Origin: an uncultured Clostridia bacterium
Lineage (GTDB): Bacteria; Bacillota; Clostridia; TANB77; CAG-508
Direction: 5' to 3'
Assembly (NCBI GenBank): GCA_934167365.1
Contig: CAKPKU010000034.1
Coordinates: 1 to 16,562, forward strand
DNA: 16,562 nucleotides
In this document: piece by piece, positions 1-7,647 of the stretch
How the letters are laid out: the number at the start of each line of letters is the position of its first letter
Numbering within the stretch: position 1 is the first letter of the stretch
Made by a program: the position numbers and the translations under genes
The notes under the pieces: generated by a model
Told to the model about the DNA's origin: nothing
Database searches by the model: none
Seen by the model: the letters and a program-made list of their open reading frames with translations, nothing else

Positions 1-467
1 ATTATACGAGTATAACCACCTTGTCTTCCCTCATATTTAGGAGCTATTTCGTTGAATAATTTTGCAGTTAAATCTACTGGATTTCCTTCAGAATCTTTAA
101 CTTTGTTTAATGATTTCATCATTATTCTTCTTGCATTTAATCTTGAAGGCATATCTTTTTGTCTTTTTTCTGTAGTTTCTTCTTTAACTACTTTTAAATA
201 TTCATTTCCGTTTTTGCTTTTTACTAACTCAGTAACTTTGTTTCCTGTACTATCTAATTTTGCTTTAACAACTTTTGCATCTACTTCTTCAAAATTGTCT
301 TTTTCTTTAATAGCTAAGGCAATTAACTTTTCAGCCATTGGTCTAACTTCTTTAGCTCTTGCTAGAGTAGTTTCGATTTGACCATGTAATAATAAATCTG
401 TTACTTGAGTTTTTAGCATTGCTAATCTTATATCTGTTGTTTTTCCCAATTTTCTATTTATAGCCAC
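1..467 (-). CDS. rplQ: 50S ribosomal protein L17, 3' end outside the window
   Basis: L17 is a large-subunit protein near the exit-tunnel opening and is the last gene of the alpha segment. Translating the minus strand from GTG at 467 gives 155 residues beginning MAINRKLGKTTDIRLAMLK, a typical L17 start, and still open at the window edge with GGYTRI, the usual near-C-terminal motif. The start is GTG with an AAAGGAGG Shine-Dalgarno just upstream; no ATG fits the conserved N-terminus. Residues about 58-105 form a charged insertion compared with short L17 proteins such as that of Bacillus; comparable extensions are known in clostridial L17. The spacer from rpoA is only 20 nt. Identity is secure; the stop codon and any operon terminator are not visible. 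Confidence 0.96.
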   Translation of the reverse strand, partial: MAINRKLGKTTDIRLAMLKTQVTDLLLHGQIETTLARAKEVRPMAEKLIALAIKEKDNFEEVDAKVVKAKLDSTGNKVTELVKSKNGNEYLKVVKEETTEKRQKDMPSRLNARRIMMKSLNKVKDSEGNPVDLTAKLFNEIAPKYEGRQGGYTRI

Positions 468-487
468 TTTAACAAGTCCTCCTTTTT

Positions 488-1435
488 TTAATCATCTTCT
501 CTGGCAAAGTCTAATCCTAATGCATGTAACTTATTAGTAACTTCATCTAAAGACTTTTTACCTAAATTTCTAACTTTCATCATATCAGATTCAGTCTTAT
601 TAGCTAAATCTTCTACTGTTGCAATGTTTGCTCTCTTTAAGCAGTTGAATGATCTTACTGATAATTCTAAATCTTCTATTGACATTTCTAATACTTTTTC
701 TTTTTTAGATTCTTCTTTTTCTACCATTACTTTAGTGTTTTTAGTAGCTTCTGATAAATCTATAAATAATTCTAAGTGTCCAGTCATTACTTTTGCAGCT
801 AGACTTAATGCTTCATATGGTTTTAAGCTTCCATCTGTCCAAACTTCTATTGTAAGTTTGTCATAATCTACCATTTGTCCAACTCTTGTGTTTTCTACTG
901 CATAATTAACTTTCTTTACTGGTGTGTAGATAGAATCTATTGGAAGTAATCCTAAAGGTTGATCATCTTTTTTATTTTTTTCAGCAGTATTATATCCTCT
1001 ACCCATATTAGCTACTAAATCCATTACTAAAGATCCACCTTCTGAAACAGTTGCTATATGTAAATCTGGATTTAATATTTCAACTGATTCATCTGTAATT
1101 ATATCACCTGCAGTTACTTCTCCTTCTCCCTTAAAGTTAATTCTTAGAGTCTTTTCTTCATTTTTATCTAATTTTAATCTAACGTTTTTTAGATTAACTA
1201 TTATCTCTGGTACATCTTCTACTACATTTGGTATTGTTGAAAATTCATGTTGTACTCCTTCTATTTTTACTCCAGTTATTGCACTACCTGGTAATGAAGA
1301 AAGAAGTATTCTTCTTAATGAATTTCCTATTGTGATACCATATCCACGTTCTAATGGTTCACAAACAAATTTAGCATAATTATTATCATTGTCTATCTCT
1401 AAGCATTTAATATTTGGCTTTTCAAATTCTATCAT
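488..1435 (-). CDS. rpoA: DNA-directed RNA polymerase subunit alpha
   Basis: The alpha subunit dimerises to nucleate assembly of beta and beta', and its C-terminal domain contacts UP-element DNA and activators. At 315 residues it has normal length. The N-terminal assembly domain shows the conserved GNSLRRILLSS block at residues 38-48. A linker rich in E and K (about 235-250) leads to the C-terminal domain from about 251, with RSFNCLKRANI (261-271) carrying the DNA-binding arginine region and VRNLGKKSLDE forming the second helix-hairpin-helix element. ATG at 1435 follows an AGGAGGT Shine-Dalgarno. It sits between rpsD (95 nt spacer) and rplQ (20 nt spacer), as in most bacteria. Nothing is missing or broken. 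Confidence 0.99.
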   Translation of the reverse strand: MIEFEKPNIKCLEIDNDNNYAKFVCEPLERGYGITIGNSLRRILLSSLPGSAITGVKIEGVQHEFSTIPNVVEDVPEIIVNLKNVRLKLDKNEEKTLRINFKGEGEVTAGDIITDESVEILNPDLHIATVSEGGSLVMDLVANMGRGYNTAEKNKKDDQPLGLLPIDSIYTPVKKVNYAVENTRVGQMVDYDKLTIEVWTDGSLKPYEALSLAAKVMTGHLELFIDLSEATKNTKVMVEKEESKKEKVLEMSIEDLELSVRSFNCLKRANIATVEDLANKTESDMMKVRNLGKKSLDEVTNKLHALGLDFAREDD

Positions 1436-1530
1436 TTTTACCTCCTAATATAAGAAGTGAGATTTTATTTCTACACTTTAAAATAAATTCCAATATAAAT
1501 CGACAAATATAGTGTTTCATAGCTAAACTA

Positions 1531-2127
1531 CTATTTTGAGTAAAGCTCTACTATTAAGTGCTCTTCAACAGGGTAATCAATTTCTTCTCTTGAAGCTATT
1601 GCTAACACTTTACCTGATAATTTTTCAGCATCTTTTTCTAACCATGTTGGAACTAATCTTGCTGCATTTTCTTCAGCACTCATTTTTATTGTTCCATTAT
1701 CTTTTCTGATTTCTCTTACTGCAACAACATCTCCAGCTTTAACTAAGTATGATGGTATATCTACTTTTTGTCCATTTACTTCAAAAGCACCATGTGTTAC
1801 TTGTAATCTAGCTTGAGCTCTTGTTTTTGCATATCCTAATCTAAATACAACATTATCTAATCTGCTCTCTAATATTTGTAGTAATACTTCACCAGTTTTA
1901 CCTTTCTTTTTAGAAGCCATATCGAAATATTTTCTAAACTGTTTTTCACTAACTCCATAAATGAATTTTAATTTTTGTTTTTCTTTTAACTGAATAGCAT
2001 ATTCAGAAACTTTCTTTTGCTTTCCTGCTGATTTTTTACGGTTAGATTCTTTATCTATTCCTATTACTGTTGGACTGATGCCTAAATATCTACATCTTTT
2101 CAAAACAGGTTCTCTATATCTTGACAT
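1531..2127 (-). CDS. rpsD: 30S ribosomal protein S4
   Basis: S4 binds the 5' domain of 16S rRNA early in small-subunit assembly and in several bacteria is also a translational repressor. The start chosen is ATG at 2127, giving 198 residues beginning MSRYREPVLKRCRYLG. An upstream in-frame GTG at 2139 lies inside the GGAAGGTGA Shine-Dalgarno and is rejected. The RNA-binding S4 domain spans about residues 88-150 (ESRLDNVVFRLGYAKTRAQA). The C-terminus EEHLIVELYSK is the family signature. Only one cysteine (C12) lies near the N-terminus, so the four-cysteine zinc site of some S4 proteins is absent (C-minus form). It follows rpsK by 30 nt. Confidence 0.98.
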   Translation of the reverse strand: MSRYREPVLKRCRYLGISPTVIGIDKESNRKKSAGKQKKVSEYAIQLKEKQKLKFIYGVSEKQFRKYFDMASKKKGKTGEVLLQILESRLDNVVFRLGYAKTRAQARLQVTHGAFEVNGQKVDIPSYLVKAGDVVAVREIRKDNGTIKMSAEENAARLVPTWLEKDAEKLSGKVLAIASREEIDYPVEEHLIVELYSK

Positions 2128-2157
2128 TTCTAATTTCACCTTCCTTATTATATTAAA

Positions 2158-2556
2158 TTATACACGACGTCTTTTTGGTGGTCTGCAACCATTATGTGGT
2201 ATTGGTGTTACATCTTTAATACTGCTTATTTCTAAACCTGCTGCTTGTAATGATCTTATAGCAGCTTCACGACCAGCACCTGGTCCTTTTACAAATACTT
2301 CTACTGTTTTTAATCCGTGTTCCATAGCTGCTTTTGCTGCAGTTTCTGCTGCTTCTCCAGCTGCAAATGGTGTGCTTTTTCTTGATCCTTTAAATCCTAA
2401 TTCACCAGCACTTGCCCAAGATAAAACATTACCTTGAACATCTGTAAGTGTAACTATTGTGTTATTAAAACTAGAATGAATTTTAGCCATACCTTTTTCG
2501 ATATTTTTTCTATCTCTTCTTCTAGTTACTTTTTTTGTTACATTTTTTGTAGCCAT
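2158..2556 (-). CDS. rpsK: 30S ribosomal protein S11
   Basis: S11 lies on the platform of the small subunit beside S6, S18 and the mRNA exit region. The 132-residue product starts MATKNVTKKVTRRRDRK and contains the family blocks IHSSFNNTIVTLTD, FKGSRKSTPFAA and VKGPGAGREAAIRSLQ, ending with PHNGCRPPKRRRV, a near-invariant C-terminus. ATG at 2556 is preceded by GGGAGGT. The spacer from rpsM is 20 nt, consistent with one transcript. Length is usual for the family and I see nothing odd. Confidence 0.99.
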   Translation of the reverse strand: MATKNVTKKVTRRRDRKNIEKGMAKIHSSFNNTIVTLTDVQGNVLSWASAGELGFKGSRKSTPFAAGEAAETAAKAAMEHGLKTVEVFVKGPGAGREAAIRSLQAAGLEISSIKDVTPIPHNGCRPPKRRRV

Positions 2557-2576
2557 TTATGTTTTACCTCCCTTTA

Positions 2577-2942
2577 TTATTTTTTACTCTTACTAACTAA
2601 TTTTCTTGGTCCTTTTCTTGTACGAGCATTAGTTTTTGTTCTTTGTCCTCTTACAGGTAGACCTCTTCTATGTCTTAATCCTCTGTAACATCCTATTTCT
2701 GTAAGTCTTTTTATATTTAGAGCAACTTCTCTACGTAAGTCACCTTCAACAACATAACCTTCCATAGCACTTCTTATTGCTTTTTCTTGATCATCTGTTA
2801 AATCTTTTACTCTAGTATCTGGATTTACACCAGCTTCTTTAAGTATTTTTTGAGAACTTGATAAACCTATTCCATAAATGTATGTTAAACCTATTTCAAT
2901 TCTTTTTTCTCTAGGTAAATCTACTCCTGATATACGAGCCAT
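2577..2942 (-). CDS. rpsM: 30S ribosomal protein S13
   Basis: S13 sits on the head of the 30S subunit, contacts the P-site tRNA with its basic tail and bridges to the 50S. The 121-residue product begins MARISGVDLPREKRIEIGLTY, has the helix-two-turn-helix core (residues about 14-60), and ends in the RGLRHRRGLPVRGQRTKTN motif and a basic tail. ATG at 2942 follows a GGAGGTG Shine-Dalgarno. It opens the alpha segment and is separated from rpmJ by an unusually long 214 nt spacer that contains two strong inverted repeats (3031-3069 and 3099-3138), a plausible place for independent control of the alpha genes. Confidence 0.99.
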   Translation of the reverse strand: MARISGVDLPREKRIEIGLTYIYGIGLSSSQKILKEAGVNPDTRVKDLTDDQEKAIRSAMEGYVVEGDLRREVALNIKRLTEIGCYRGLRHRRGLPVRGQRTKTNARTRKGPRKLVSKSKK

Positions 2943-3156
2943 TATTTTTGCACCTCCAAAATATTTTCCATTTAATTATTTATTTTTAATTTTTGTTTGT
3001 TGTTTTAAAGCTATATTAAAGGTGAAATGCACTAATCATAAATTAATCGGATTCTTAATTTATATTAGTCTTTAATATCAATAAAACTATATATATTAAC
3101 ACAAATTTAAACTTTCAGCCGCTTTTCTAAATTTGTGTGAATACCTAATTTGTATA
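2943..3156 (-). promoter_or_regulatory. Structured spacer upstream of rpsM: candidate alpha-operon leader
   Basis: This 214 nt gap holds no ORF. Two perfect or near-perfect inverted repeats are visible. In mRNA sense the first pairs 3138-3128 with 3109-3099 (11 bp, ACACAAATTTA with TAAATTTGTGT, 18 nt loop). The second pairs 3069-3064 with 3036-3031 and 3063-3055 with 3046-3038 (6 + 9 bp, one bulged G at 3037, 8 nt loop). Neither is followed by a clean U-run, so they do not look like intrinsic terminators. The position matches where the S4-repressed alpha leader of enterobacteria lies, but I see no sequence match to that element. Function is inferred. Confidence 0.5.
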
Positions 3157-3270
3157 CTATCCTTGTCTTTGTTTATGTTTAGGATTTTCACAAATCACTC
3201 TTATTACACCTTTTCTTTTGATAACCTTGCATTTTTCACAAATTGGTTTTACTGATGGTCTTACTTTCAT
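3157..3270 (-). CDS. rpmJ: 50S ribosomal protein L36, zinc-binding form
   Basis: L36 is the smallest large-subunit protein and stabilises 23S rRNA near the L7/L12 stalk base. Translating from ATG at 3270 gives 37 residues, MKVRPSVKPICEKCKVIK and onward, ending KHKQRQG. The zinc ligands C11, C14, C27 and H32 are all present, so this is the metal-binding form. A GGGAGGT Shine-Dalgarno lies just upstream. Its place between infA and rpsM is the canonical one. Confidence 0.97.
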   Translation of the reverse strand: MKVRPSVKPICEKCKVIKRKGVIRVICENPKHKQRQG

Positions 3271-3338
3271 TCTTAACACCTCCCTAAACATGTTTTTAAT
3301 ATATTAATTGATTGGGTATCAATCAGATATTTACTTAT

Positions 3339-3557
3339 TTATTTTGCTCTCCATGTAATTCTTCCTCTTGTCAAATCATATGGTGAAAGTTCAACTTTAA
3401 CTTTATCTCCTGGAAGAATTTTTATGTAGTTCATTCTTAATTTTCCAGAAATATGTGCTAGAATTTGATGTCCATTTTCAAGCTCAACTTTGAAATTAGT
3501 ATTTGGTAATGTTTCTACAACAGTTCCTTCTACTTCAATAACATCCTCTTTTGCCAT
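3339..3557 (-). CDS. infA: Translation initiation factor IF-1
   Basis: IF-1 occupies the 30S A site during initiation and works with IF-2 and IF-3. The 72-residue protein starts MAKEDVIEVEGTVVETLPNT and is a single OB fold, with the conserved NGHQILAHISGKLRMNYI segment (about 28-45) and the ending DLTRGRITWRAK. The start is ATG at 3557. An in-frame ATG four codons upstream (3569) lies inside the Shine-Dalgarno GGAGGTA and would add MEVE, so it is rejected. Many Clostridia have a KOW-domain RNA-binding gene between map and infA; the 71 nt gap here has no room for one. A small inverted repeat (3307-3323) lies between infA and rpmJ. Confidence 0.98.
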   Translation of the reverse strand: MAKEDVIEVEGTVVETLPNTNFKVELENGHQILAHISGKLRMNYIKILPGDKVKVELSPYDLTRGRITWRAK

Positions 3558-3628
3558 TTCTACCTCCATTTTTCTTTCATAACATAATATTTACTATTTA
3601 ATAATAGCTTTTATAGTATATAACAATT

Positions 3629-4402
3629 TTACAATAATGTCAATATTTCAGGCTCTTTTTCTGTAATTAAAATTGTATTTTCGTAATGTGCTGTTGAGGT
3701 TCCATCTTCTGAAATGATTGTCCATCCATCATCAAGTTCCAAAATATCAGGATTTCCTGCAATTACCATTGGTTCAATTGCAAGTGTCATACCTGGTTCA
3801 ATTCTTGGTCCTTTGCCTGCTTTTCCATAGTTTGGTATTCCTGGATCTTCATGCATTGATCTTCCAATTCCATGTCCTTGGAATTCTCTTACTAATGAAT
3901 AACCGTTTTTTTCAACAAATTCTTGAATTGCATGGCTTATATCTCCGATTCTATTACCTTTTTTTGCATATTTTATTCCTTCAAAGAAAGCTTGTTTAGT
4001 AATTTCTACTAATCTTTCATCATCTTTACTTCTGGCTTTTCCAACAATAAATGTTCTTGCTGCATCACCATTAAAGCCGTTTTTTAATAAAACAGTATCT
4101 ATACTTAATATATCGCCTTCTTTTAATATTACCCTTTTTGATGGAATTCCATGAATTACCTCATCATTTACTGATGTGCATATAGAGCATGGAAAAGGTG
4201 GAACTCCTTTAATTCCTGGATTGTATCCCTTTTGAGCTGGAATTGCTCCATGCGCTCTCATAAAATTTTCTGCTATTTTGTCTAATTCATATGTAGAAAT
4301 ACCTGGTTTTATATGCTTTTCTATTTCTTCATATAAAAGTCCTGTTAATTTACATACTTCTTTCATTAGCAGAATTTCACTTTTAGATTTTATAGTTATC
4401 AC
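3629..4402 (-). CDS. map: Methionine aminopeptidase, type I
   Basis: This cytosolic metalloprotease removes the initiator methionine from nascent proteins. The 257-residue product has the pita-bread fold signature with all five metal ligands: D102, D113 (NGDAARTF), H177 (GHGIG), E210 (IEPM) and E241, plus the substrate-binding H84 (NDEVIHG). Residues 61-72 (NPGIKGVPPFPC) are a few residues longer than the equivalent loop of the E. coli enzyme. The start is GTG at 4402 with AGGAAG about ten bases upstream; no ATG gives the right N-terminus. It lies 26 nt after adk in the usual secY-adk-map order. A type Ia enzyme without an N-terminal extension. Confidence 0.98.
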   Translation of the reverse strand: MITIKSKSEILLMKEVCKLTGLLYEEIEKHIKPGISTYELDKIAENFMRAHGAIPAQKGYNPGIKGVPPFPCSICTSVNDEVIHGIPSKRVILKEGDILSIDTVLLKNGFNGDAARTFIVGKARSKDDERLVEITKQAFFEGIKYAKKGNRIGDISHAIQEFVEKNGYSLVREFQGHGIGRSMHEDPGIPNYGKAGKGPRIEPGMTLAIEPMVIAGNPDILELDDGWTIISEDGTSTAHYENTILITEKEPEILTLL

Positions 4403-4428
4403 TTTAATTACTTCCTTACTAATATATT

Positions 4429-5094
4429 TTATTTATTTTTTAAATATTTTTCTACTTCTGAAACATTATCTTCTAATACTGTTTCTGAATATATATCAGG
4501 ATGAACTGTATATAATGCTCCTGTTGTTTTATAATATTCTAATAAATCTTTTGATGTATCATGATATACTTTTAATCTTTGCATTACAGTTGTCTCATTG
4601 TCATCTGCTCTTTGTATTAATTTAGAGCCACATTTATCACATATTCCTTCTACCTTTGGTGGTTTGAATTCTGTATTAAATGATTCTCCACAATTTTTAT
4701 TTGAACAAACAACTCTTTTTACTATTCTTTTTACAATATCTTCATCAGATACATCTAGCTCTATTGCTGCTCCAATTTTTTTCCCTTTTTGTGAAAGGAA
4801 CTTGTCTAAAGCAATAGCTTGATCTTTTGTTCTTGGGAAACCGTCTAATATTGCTCCATTTTTAACATCGTCTTGTGATAGTCTATTTTCTACAATTTCT
4901 ATAACTACTTCATCAGGTACAAGTAATCCATTATCCATGTATTTCTTTATTTTTTTACCTAATTCAGTTTCATTTTTAAGTTCAGCTCTGAAAATATCTC
5001 CAGTTGCTATATGTGGTAATTTAAGATCTTCTGAAAGTTTTCCTCCAACACTTCCTTTACCACTACCTGGTCCTCCTAACATTATAATATACAT
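4429..5094 (-). CDS. adk: Adenylate kinase, zinc-lid type
   Basis: This enzyme catalyses ATP + AMP to 2 ADP in the cytosol. The 221-residue protein has the P-loop GGPGSGKG (7-14), the AMP-binding segment ATGDIFRAE (30-38), the DGFPRT motif (84-89, R88) and the lid to core return QRADDNETTVMQRL (161-174; R162, R173). The lid carries four cysteines, C130, C135, C152 and C155, so it is the zinc-binding long form typical of Gram-positive bacteria. The first knuckle is C-x4-C instead of the usual C-x2-C, while the other spacings are canonical. ATG at 5094 follows AAAAGGAGG. It lies 186 nt after secY, across a spacer with two strong inverted repeats. Confidence 0.98.
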   Translation of the reverse strand: MYIIMLGGPGSGKGSVGGKLSEDLKLPHIATGDIFRAELKNETELGKKIKKYMDNGLLVPDEVVIEIVENRLSQDDVKNGAILDGFPRTKDQAIALDKFLSQKGKKIGAAIELDVSDEDIVKRIVKRVVCSNKNCGESFNTEFKPPKVEGICDKCGSKLIQRADDNETTVMQRLKVYHDTSKDLLEYYKTTGALYTVHPDIYSETVLEDNVSEVEKYLKNK

Positions 5095-5280
5095 AATATA
5101 ACCTCCTTTTAGTTAGTACATATAACTTTTTAAATAACTACTATTAAATAAATTATTATTTTATATGTTAATGTTAGTTATTTAAAAAATCATATATAAA
5201 GTTGGAAGACAAAACTTTTCATTAAATTTACCTTCCAACTTTTGTATATTTTTTATTTTGATTAATTTATATTTATTGCT
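5095..5280 (-). promoter_or_regulatory. secY-adk spacer with two long inverted repeats
   Basis: No gene fits in these 186 nt. In mRNA order, the first repeat pairs 5242-5232 with 5208-5198 (11 bp, AAAGTTGGAAG with CTTCCAACTTT, 23 nt loop) and is followed, after eight bases, by a run of six T. The second pairs 5188-5175 with 5140-5127 (14 bp perfect, all A/T except one C-G, 34 nt loop), and its 5' arm overlaps the T-run that follows the first. The first could be a weak intrinsic terminator or attenuator between secY and adk, and the second could compete with or mask it. Both could instead be processing or stability structures. I see no convincing promoter here. Confidence 0.5.
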
Positions 5281-6621
5281 TTATTCTAAAAAACCTTTAT
5301 AATGTTTCATTACTACTTGTGATTCCAATTGTTGCATTGTTTCTAATGCTACACCAACAATAATAAGTATTGAAGTTCCACCAAATGCTAAATCTACTGA
5401 TGTAAATCTTAATAACATTGGTAATATTGCAATAACAGCTAAGAATAAACCACCAAATATTGTTAATTTACTAATTACTGATGATAAATATTCTTTAGTT
5501 GATTTTCCTGCTCTAATACCTGGAATAAATCCACCATTTTTCTTAATATTACTTGCTATTTCAGCTGGATCAAATGTAGCATATGTATAGAAGAATGTAA
5601 ATCCAACAATTAATAGTAAATATATTACTGCATTTGCTATTGAATACCATATTGGTAAATGATAACTAGCACCTGATGCAGTTGTAATGGTTGATGCTGA
5701 TGTTGCTAATGATAATTTATACAATCCAGCTAAAAAACCTGATTGTTCAGCTATATTATTATTGAATATTTGAATTATCATTGCAGGGAATGTCATAAAT
5801 GATGATGCAAATATGATTGGCATTACTCCTGCCATAGCCAATTTTAATGGTATATGAGTGTTTTGACCACCCATCATTTTTCTACCAACAACTTTTTTAG
5901 AATATTGTACTGGTATTTTTCTTTCAGCTTGTTGTACAAATACAACTGCTGCAATTAATACAACTGCTCCTATTATAATACCTAAAGCTAGTAATAAATT
6001 CATAGTATTAAATGTTGTTGTAAACACCATTTTATATAAAGTTCTTACTGCTTCTGGTAATCCAGATATAATACCAACAAATATTAACATTGAAATTCCA
6101 TTTCCAACACCTTTTGTAGTTATTTGTTCTCCTAACCACATAAGTAATGCTGTTCCTGCCATAAATGACAATACAACTAATGTTCCTGTTAATGCTCCTG
6201 GATTAATAAATATTCCAGTATTTTGATATGTAAGATATATTCCTAATCCTTCAGCTAATGATAAAAATAGTGTAAGGATTTTTGTATATCTATTAACTTT
6301 TGCCCTTTCTGTTTCTCCGCCTTCTTTAGTTAATCTTCCTAAAGATGGTATTACCATTGCTAACAATTGTATAACAATTGATGCTGTGATATATGGAGTA
6401 ATTGACATTGCAAAAATCGAAAATCTTGAAAATGCACCACCAGTTAATGTATTTATAAGTTGTGTAATTCCATTAGAATTTACACTTGCTAATAATGTTG
6501 AATCTACAGTTGGTACTGAAATAAAACATCCAAGTCTGAAAACAATTATTAATAATAATGTATACATTAGTCTTTTTCTGACATCTGGAGTTTTTAAAGC
6601 GTTTTTTATGGTGTTAAACAA
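5281..6621 (-). CDS. secY: Protein translocase subunit SecY
   Basis: SecY forms the membrane channel for Sec-dependent export and membrane protein insertion, with SecE, SecG and SecA. The 446-residue protein has the length and ten-helix pattern of the family. It shows the N-terminal KTPDVRKRLMYTLLLI segment, the helix 2 region GGAFSRFSIFAMSITPYI, and basic cytoplasmic loops with QQAERKIPVQYSKK (C4) and KKNGGFIPGIRAGKSTKEYL (C5) that contact SecA and the ribosome. The start is TTG at 6621, directly abutting the rplO stop (TAATTG), with GAGGTGA inside the end of rplO as the Shine-Dalgarno. This suggests translational coupling. No better start exists. Confidence 0.98.
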   Translation of the reverse strand: MFNTIKNALKTPDVRKRLMYTLLLIIVFRLGCFISVPTVDSTLLASVNSNGITQLINTLTGGAFSRFSIFAMSITPYITASIVIQLLAMVIPSLGRLTKEGGETERAKVNRYTKILTLFLSLAEGLGIYLTYQNTGIFINPGALTGTLVVLSFMAGTALLMWLGEQITTKGVGNGISMLIFVGIISGLPEAVRTLYKMVFTTTFNTMNLLLALGIIIGAVVLIAAVVFVQQAERKIPVQYSKKVVGRKMMGGQNTHIPLKLAMAGVMPIIFASSFMTFPAMIIQIFNNNIAEQSGFLAGLYKLSLATSASTITTASGASYHLPIWYSIANAVIYLLLIVGFTFFYTYATFDPAEIASNIKKNGGFIPGIRAGKSTKEYLSSVISKLTIFGGLFLAVIAILPMLLRFTSVDLAFGGTSILIIVGVALETMQQLESQVVMKHYKGFLE

Positions 6622-7056
6622 TTAAATCACCTCTGTCTTTCCACCTAAAGCTTCAATTTTTTCTTTTGCTGCTTTAGTAAATCTGTTAGCTTTTACAGCT
6701 AATTTTTTCTCTAAGTTTCCAGTAGCAAGAATTACGATACCATCATTAGCTTTACTAATAATTCCATCTGCAATTAAGCTTTCTGCTGTTACTTCTTCAG
6801 TAGTAGCTTTATTAAGCATTGTTAAAGTTACTTCTGTATAAGTTTTTGCATGAATATTTGTAAATCCTCTTTTTGGTAATCTTCTATATAATGGTGTTTG
6901 ACCTCCTTCAAAGCCTCTTCTTACTCCACCACCAGATCTTGCTTTTTGACCTTTATGACCTCTACCAGATGTTTTTCCAAGTCCAGAACCTATTCCACGT
7001 CCTACTCTAGTTCTTGTTTTTGTACTTTGTGCTGGTGTTAATTCATCTAATTTCAT
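6622..7056 (-). CDS. rplO: 50S ribosomal protein L15
   Basis: L15 is a late-assembly large-subunit protein with a long basic N-terminal arm running into 23S rRNA. The 144-residue product starts MKLDELTPAQSTKTRTRVGRG, followed by the glycine- and basic-rich arm (GRGHKGQKARSGGG, YRRLPKRGF) and a C-terminal globular part. ATG at 7056 has AAGGAGGTG upstream. The gene before it is rpsE, not rpmD: the 71 nt spacer (7058-7128) is too short for L30, which normally occupies this place. secY begins at the base after its stop codon. Confidence 0.98.
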   Translation of the reverse strand: MKLDELTPAQSTKTRTRVGRGIGSGLGKTSGRGHKGQKARSGGGVRRGFEGGQTPLYRRLPKRGFTNIHAKTYTEVTLTMLNKATTEEVTAESLIADGIISKANDGIVILATGNLEKKLAVKANRFTKAAKEKIEALGGKTEVI

Positions 7057-7128
7057 TATGTGGTTACACCTCCTTAATTTTTATTATAGTAAGTATATAC
7101 TATGTACTTTTATAAATCAACTAATTTT

Positions 7129-7617
7129 TTATAAAATATCTTCTACTTTTTTACCTCTTTTTTTAGCAACATGCTCTAATGTTTGCATATTTTTAAGAGC
7201 TTCGATTGTAGCGTATACAACATTTCTTGGATTGTTAGTTCCTATAACTTTTGTTCTTATATCTCTATATCCAGCAAGTTCTATTACAGGTCTAACGCTT
7301 CCTCCTGCTATAATACCAGTACCTTCATCAGCTGGTTTTAGCATAACTTTTGCACTACCGAATTCTCCTATGAATTCATGTGGTATACTTGTTCCAACAA
7401 CTGGAACCTCTATTAAATTCTTTTTAGCTTCTTCTATAGCTTTTTTGATTGCATCTGGAACTTCGGCTGCTTTTCCATTTCCAATTCCTACATGTCCATT
7501 TCCATCTCCAACAACTACAACTGCACTAAATCTAAAAGTTCTACCACCTTTTACAACCTTTGCAACTCTGCTGATTGATACAACTTTTTCTTTTAATTCT
7601 GATGTATTATTTTCCAT
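7129..7617 (-). CDS. rpsE: 30S ribosomal protein S5
   Basis: S5 sits at the mRNA entry side of the 30S and affects decoding fidelity. The 162-residue protein has the dsRBD-like N-terminal domain (SRVAKVVKGGRTFRFSAVVVVGDGNGHVG, about residues 16-44), whose 19-27 loop is where spectinomycin resistance changes are known in other species. The C-terminal domain has GGSVRPVIELAG and KVIGTNNPRNVV. ATG at 7617 lies 12-13 nt after GGAGGG, slightly long spacing. The C-terminus KRGKKVEDIL is ordinary. It is followed directly by rplO because rpmD is absent. Confidence 0.98.
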   Translation of the reverse strand: MENNTSELKEKVVSISRVAKVVKGGRTFRFSAVVVVGDGNGHVGIGNGKAAEVPDAIKKAIEEAKKNLIEVPVVGTSIPHEFIGEFGSAKVMLKPADEGTGIIAGGSVRPVIELAGYRDIRTKVIGTNNPRNVVYATIEALKNMQTLEHVAKKRGKKVEDIL

Positions 7618-7647
7618 GAATCTTTATTTCCCTCCTTTTTTATAATT

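Noticed and set aside
5198..5242. Strong intrinsic terminator ending the spc transcript after secY
   Set aside because: The T-run comes eight bases after the stem instead of directly, the loop is 23 nt, and no promoter for adk is visible downstream; kept only as a candidate partial terminator.
7058..7645. 195-codon open frame on the plus strand opposite rpsE
   Set aside because: It is the antisense of the rpsE coding sequence, its translation resembles no family, and it lacks a credible ribosome binding site; all other plus-strand frames are likewise antisense to clear ribosomal protein genes.
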